Assembly: GCA_937899365.1 (NCBI GenBank) | Contig: CALBPH010000288.1 | Coordinates: 1-6,359 of the forward strand | Direction of reading: 5' to 3' | Source: an uncultured Leptolyngbya sp. | GTDB taxonomy: Bacteria; Cyanobacteriota; Cyanobacteriia; Phormidesmidales; Phormidesmidaceae | Length of the DNA: 6,359 nt | Shown here: piece by piece, positions 4,914 through 6,359 of the stretch | Numbering within the stretch: the stretch's first letter is position 1 | Layout of the letters: each line of letters begins with the position of its first letter | Notes under the pieces: generated by a model | Told to the model about the DNA's origin: nothing | Seen by the model: the letters and a program-made list of their open reading frames with translations, nothing else | The model's database searches: none | Made by a program: the position numbers and the translations under genes

Positions 4914-5600
4914 ATGGTTATGGTGGCCCAGGCTCGCCCCAATGAGCGAGCAGAATTTATTAAACGTACCTACACTCACCTTGCTGGGGCCGTAGGCGCG
5001 TTTGTGGTGGTCGAATTTTTGTTTTTCCAGCTCGGCATTGCTGAATTACTGGCCAATGTATTTCTTGGCGGCGGCCGATTTGGTTGGCTAGCGCTGCTCG
5101 GTGGATTTGCCCTACTGGGTTATCTAGCCAGTAACATGGCGGCCAAAGCCGATGATGTGAACGCTCAGTATATGGGGCTAGGTCTGTACGTTGTCGGTGA
5201 AGCAATTATTTTCGCGCCCCTGCTTTACATGGCGGCATATTTTTCAGACCCATCGGTTATTCCCACCGCCGGAATTATCACCCTATTTTTATTTGGTGGA
5301 CTCACGGCAGTAGCCTTTACCTCTGGTAGGGATTTTGCATTTTTGGGCGGCATCCTCAAAATTGGCGGCATGGTAGCCCTAGGGCTGATCGTTTGCAGCC
5401 TACTGTTTGGGTTCTCCCTGGGGTTGTTCTTTTCATTCTTTATGGTGGCCTTTGCTGCTGCCGCGATCCTGTACAAAACGTCTAACGTCATGCACCGCTA
5501 CTCCACAAATCAGCATGTGGCTGCATCGTTAGAACTGTTTGCTGCAGTGATGCTCCTATTTTGGTACGTGCTGCGTATTCTAATGTCCTCCCGTCGTTAA
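4914..5600 (+). CDS. Bax inhibitor-1 (BI-1/YccA/TMBIM) family membrane protein
   Basis: This is a 228-residue, very hydrophobic inner-membrane protein of the family that includes bacterial YetJ, a pH-sensitive calcium leak channel, and YccA, a modulator of FtsH. The N-terminal RTYTHLAGAVGAF (18-30) is the family entry motif. Seven membrane segments can be placed near 20-45, 56-76, 86-108, 115-137, 141-165, 167-187 and 203-224. The family C-terminal pattern appears as ILYKTSNVMHRY (185-196) and AASLELFAAVMLLFWYVLRI (203-222), followed by a basic tail SSRR. The aspartates that form the pH-sensing pair in YetJ are not present: Lys188 stands in the usual LYDT context, and the TM7 position falls in Ala210-Val212. 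Calcium-leak gating by that mechanism is therefore doubtful. GTG 4908 or ATG 4920 would add two or remove two residues. The gene is monocistronic and ends 32 bases before a terminator hairpin. Confidence 0.9.
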   Translation: MVMVAQARPNERAEFIKRTYTHLAGAVGAFVVVEFLFFQLGIAELLANVFLGGGRFGWLALLGGFALLGYLASNMAAKADDVNAQYMGLGLYVVGEAIIFAPLLYMAAYFSDPSVIPTAGIITLFLFGGLTAVAFTSGRDFAFLGGILKIGGMVALGLIVCSLLFGFSLGLFFSFFMVAFAAAAILYKTSNVMHRYSTNQHVAASLELFAAVMLLFWYVLRILMSSRR

Positions 5601-5632
5601 AGCAGCCCAGACCATAATCTAGCCCGAACATG

Positions 5633-5665
5633 GCAAAGCCCCGGCTATAACAGCCGGGGCTTTGC
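5633..5665. terminator. Bidirectional terminator hairpin between convergent genes
   Basis: A perfect 14-bp inverted repeat (GCAAAGCCCCGGCT and its complement AGCCGGGGCTTTGC) encloses a 5-base loop, ATAAC. The stem has a GC-rich core with AAA/TTT near its base, so either strand gives a strong hairpin. No T run follows outside the stem on either side; only the TTT within it is available. It lies 32 bases after the BI-1 stop and 22 bases after the parA-like stop, ideally placed to end both transcripts. Confidence 0.88.
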
Positions 5666-5687
5666 TGTACGTGCGCCCTGCCAACAT

Positions 5688-6296
5688 TTATCGCTCCCTC
5701 ATCAGGTTAAGAATCTCATTCCCCACGGTTTCATAATCCTGCCACCCCCGTTCAGACCGCTGATCTTTAACGTCATAGACGGGTATCCCCTGCATAGCGG
5801 CTTTTTGGAAAGCGGCCAGCCGCCCTATACCAATATCAAAGGTGTGGATATCAGCATCTTTGAGTAATTTTTTCACCTCATCACCCGCTCGGCTGGGTTT
5901 GGGTGGTATGGACGTGATTAAAATTCGATACTGGCTGGTTTGAATTGATTTGAGGTATTCAATGGTAAGCACCAGAGCATCCAGAGACAAAATATCTGGC
6001 ATGGTTGGCAGCACGAGTAAATCACACGTATTGGCTAGGGCTGCCAAGTCTTCGGTAGTCGGGCGGGCCTGGGTATCGATAATAATGTGCTCATAGTCCT
6101 CACTCTGAGCTTCGGCCTGCCACTGGTCAACCACTTCAAAAGGGAGTTCCCCACGGCCAGACCAACCTAGGGCAGAGCGGTTAGGATCGGCGTCGATCAG
6201 CAACGTCTTGCCCTTCCCTTGAAAAAATGCGGCTAGGTGAATGGCGGTCGTGGTTTTACCAACCCCCCCTTTAAAGCTGGCTACCGTGATTATCAT
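5688..6296 (-). CDS. ParA/MinD-family partition-type ATPase (small, solitary)
   Basis: This 202-residue P-loop ATPase belongs to the ParA/Soj group, which positions plasmids, chromosomes or protein cargo by ATP-dependent dimerisation and nucleoid binding. The deviant Walker A is KGGVGKTT (9-16), with signature Lys9 and catalytic-loop Lys14. Switch I is DADPNRSA (35-42). Walker B is IIIDTQARP (71-79), with Asp74 followed by the loop that ends switch II. LLVLPTMPD (93-101) and RILITSIPPKPSRAG (124-138) continue the fold. There is no N-terminal helix-turn-helix, so it is the short form (ParF-like size), which does not repress by its own DNA-binding domain. No ParB, McdB or other partner is visible: downstream lies the convergent BI-1 gene, and the upstream side leaves the window after 63 bases. 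The role is therefore open. Start ATG 6296 directly precedes the family's MIITVASFKGG beginning but lacks a clear ribosome binding site. Confidence 0.92.
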   Translation of the reverse strand: MIITVASFKGGVGKTTTAIHLAAFFQGKGKTLLIDADPNRSALGWSGRGELPFEVVDQWQAEAQSEDYEHIIIDTQARPTTEDLAALANTCDLLVLPTMPDILSLDALVLTIEYLKSIQTSQYRILITSIPPKPSRAGDEVKKLLKDADIHTFDIGIGRLAAFQKAAMQGIPVYDVKDQRSERGWQDYETVGNEILNLMRER

Positions 6297-6312
6297 GGCC
6301 GGGTGCCTGTCT

Positions 6313-6331
6313 TGAACTCGGTGTGAACTCG
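6313..6331. repeat. Direct repeat TGAACTCG, 11-bp period, upstream of the parA-like gene
   Basis: TGAACTCG occurs at 6313-6320 and 6324-6331 with three bases between, a period of one helical turn. It lies 17-35 bases before the parA-like start, where an operator or a partition-site repeat would be expected. The region up to the window end also holds AT-rich promoter-like sequence, but no clear -35/-10 pair. Confidence 0.4.
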
Positions 6332-6359
6332 CTATTAGATTAACGATACAGTTGGAGGG

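Noticed and set aside
4960..5491. Two minus-strand open frames opposite the BI-1 gene
   Set aside because: Low-complexity, basic or proline-rich translations with no family features; they are antisense shadows of a membrane protein gene.
5688..6296. Carboxysome-positioning McdA
   Set aside because: The ATPase could be McdA-like, but no McdB-like gene or carboxysome gene is visible in the window, so the more general ParA-family name is used.

Overview
The window looks like ordinary chromosomal DNA of a cyanobacterium. The pointers are two copies of the HIP1 octamer GCGATCGC (2275-2282 and 3110-3117), a plant/cyanobacterial-style sulfate reduction gene (cysH), a cyanobacterial-looking Ppx/GppA phosphatase and a solitary ParA ATPase. 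The genus cannot be fixed from the sequence. There are six complete protein genes and one gene cut by the left edge. I see no tRNA, rRNA, CRISPR array, transposase or prophage gene.

Layout, left to right. At 1-104 (minus) is the N-terminus of an unrecognised, probably membrane-anchored protein. cysH (minus, 144-899) encodes thioredoxin-dependent PAPS reductase; an exact 10-bp direct repeat lies in its upstream region. A class I SAM-dependent methyltransferase (minus, 1120-1890) ends inside a 13-bp tandem duplication. It is divergent from a LysR-type regulator (plus, 1996-2865); the 105-bp gap between them holds a promoter-like sequence and repeated motifs. The regulator converges on ppx (minus, 2944-4608), a Ppx/GppA-type exopolyphosphatase with a C-terminal HD-like domain. 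A regulatory region of about 305 bp separates ppx from a divergent Bax inhibitor-1 family membrane protein (plus, 4914-5600). That gene and the convergent parA-like gene (minus, 5688-6296) share a perfect 14-bp-stem terminator hairpin.

How the genes relate. The genes do not form one operon or pathway. They look like independent housekeeping units: sulfate assimilation, polyphosphate/alarmone metabolism, membrane ion homeostasis, a partition-type ATPase, and a regulator/methyltransferase pair whose only link is divergent transcription. I found no convincing undescribed system. The points most worth checking are the ppx/BI-1 intergenic region (an NtcA-type palindrome, tandem repeats and a leader with two mutually exclusive pairings), the missing di-aspartate residues in the BI-1 protein, and the phased repeats upstream of cysH and of the parA-like gene.
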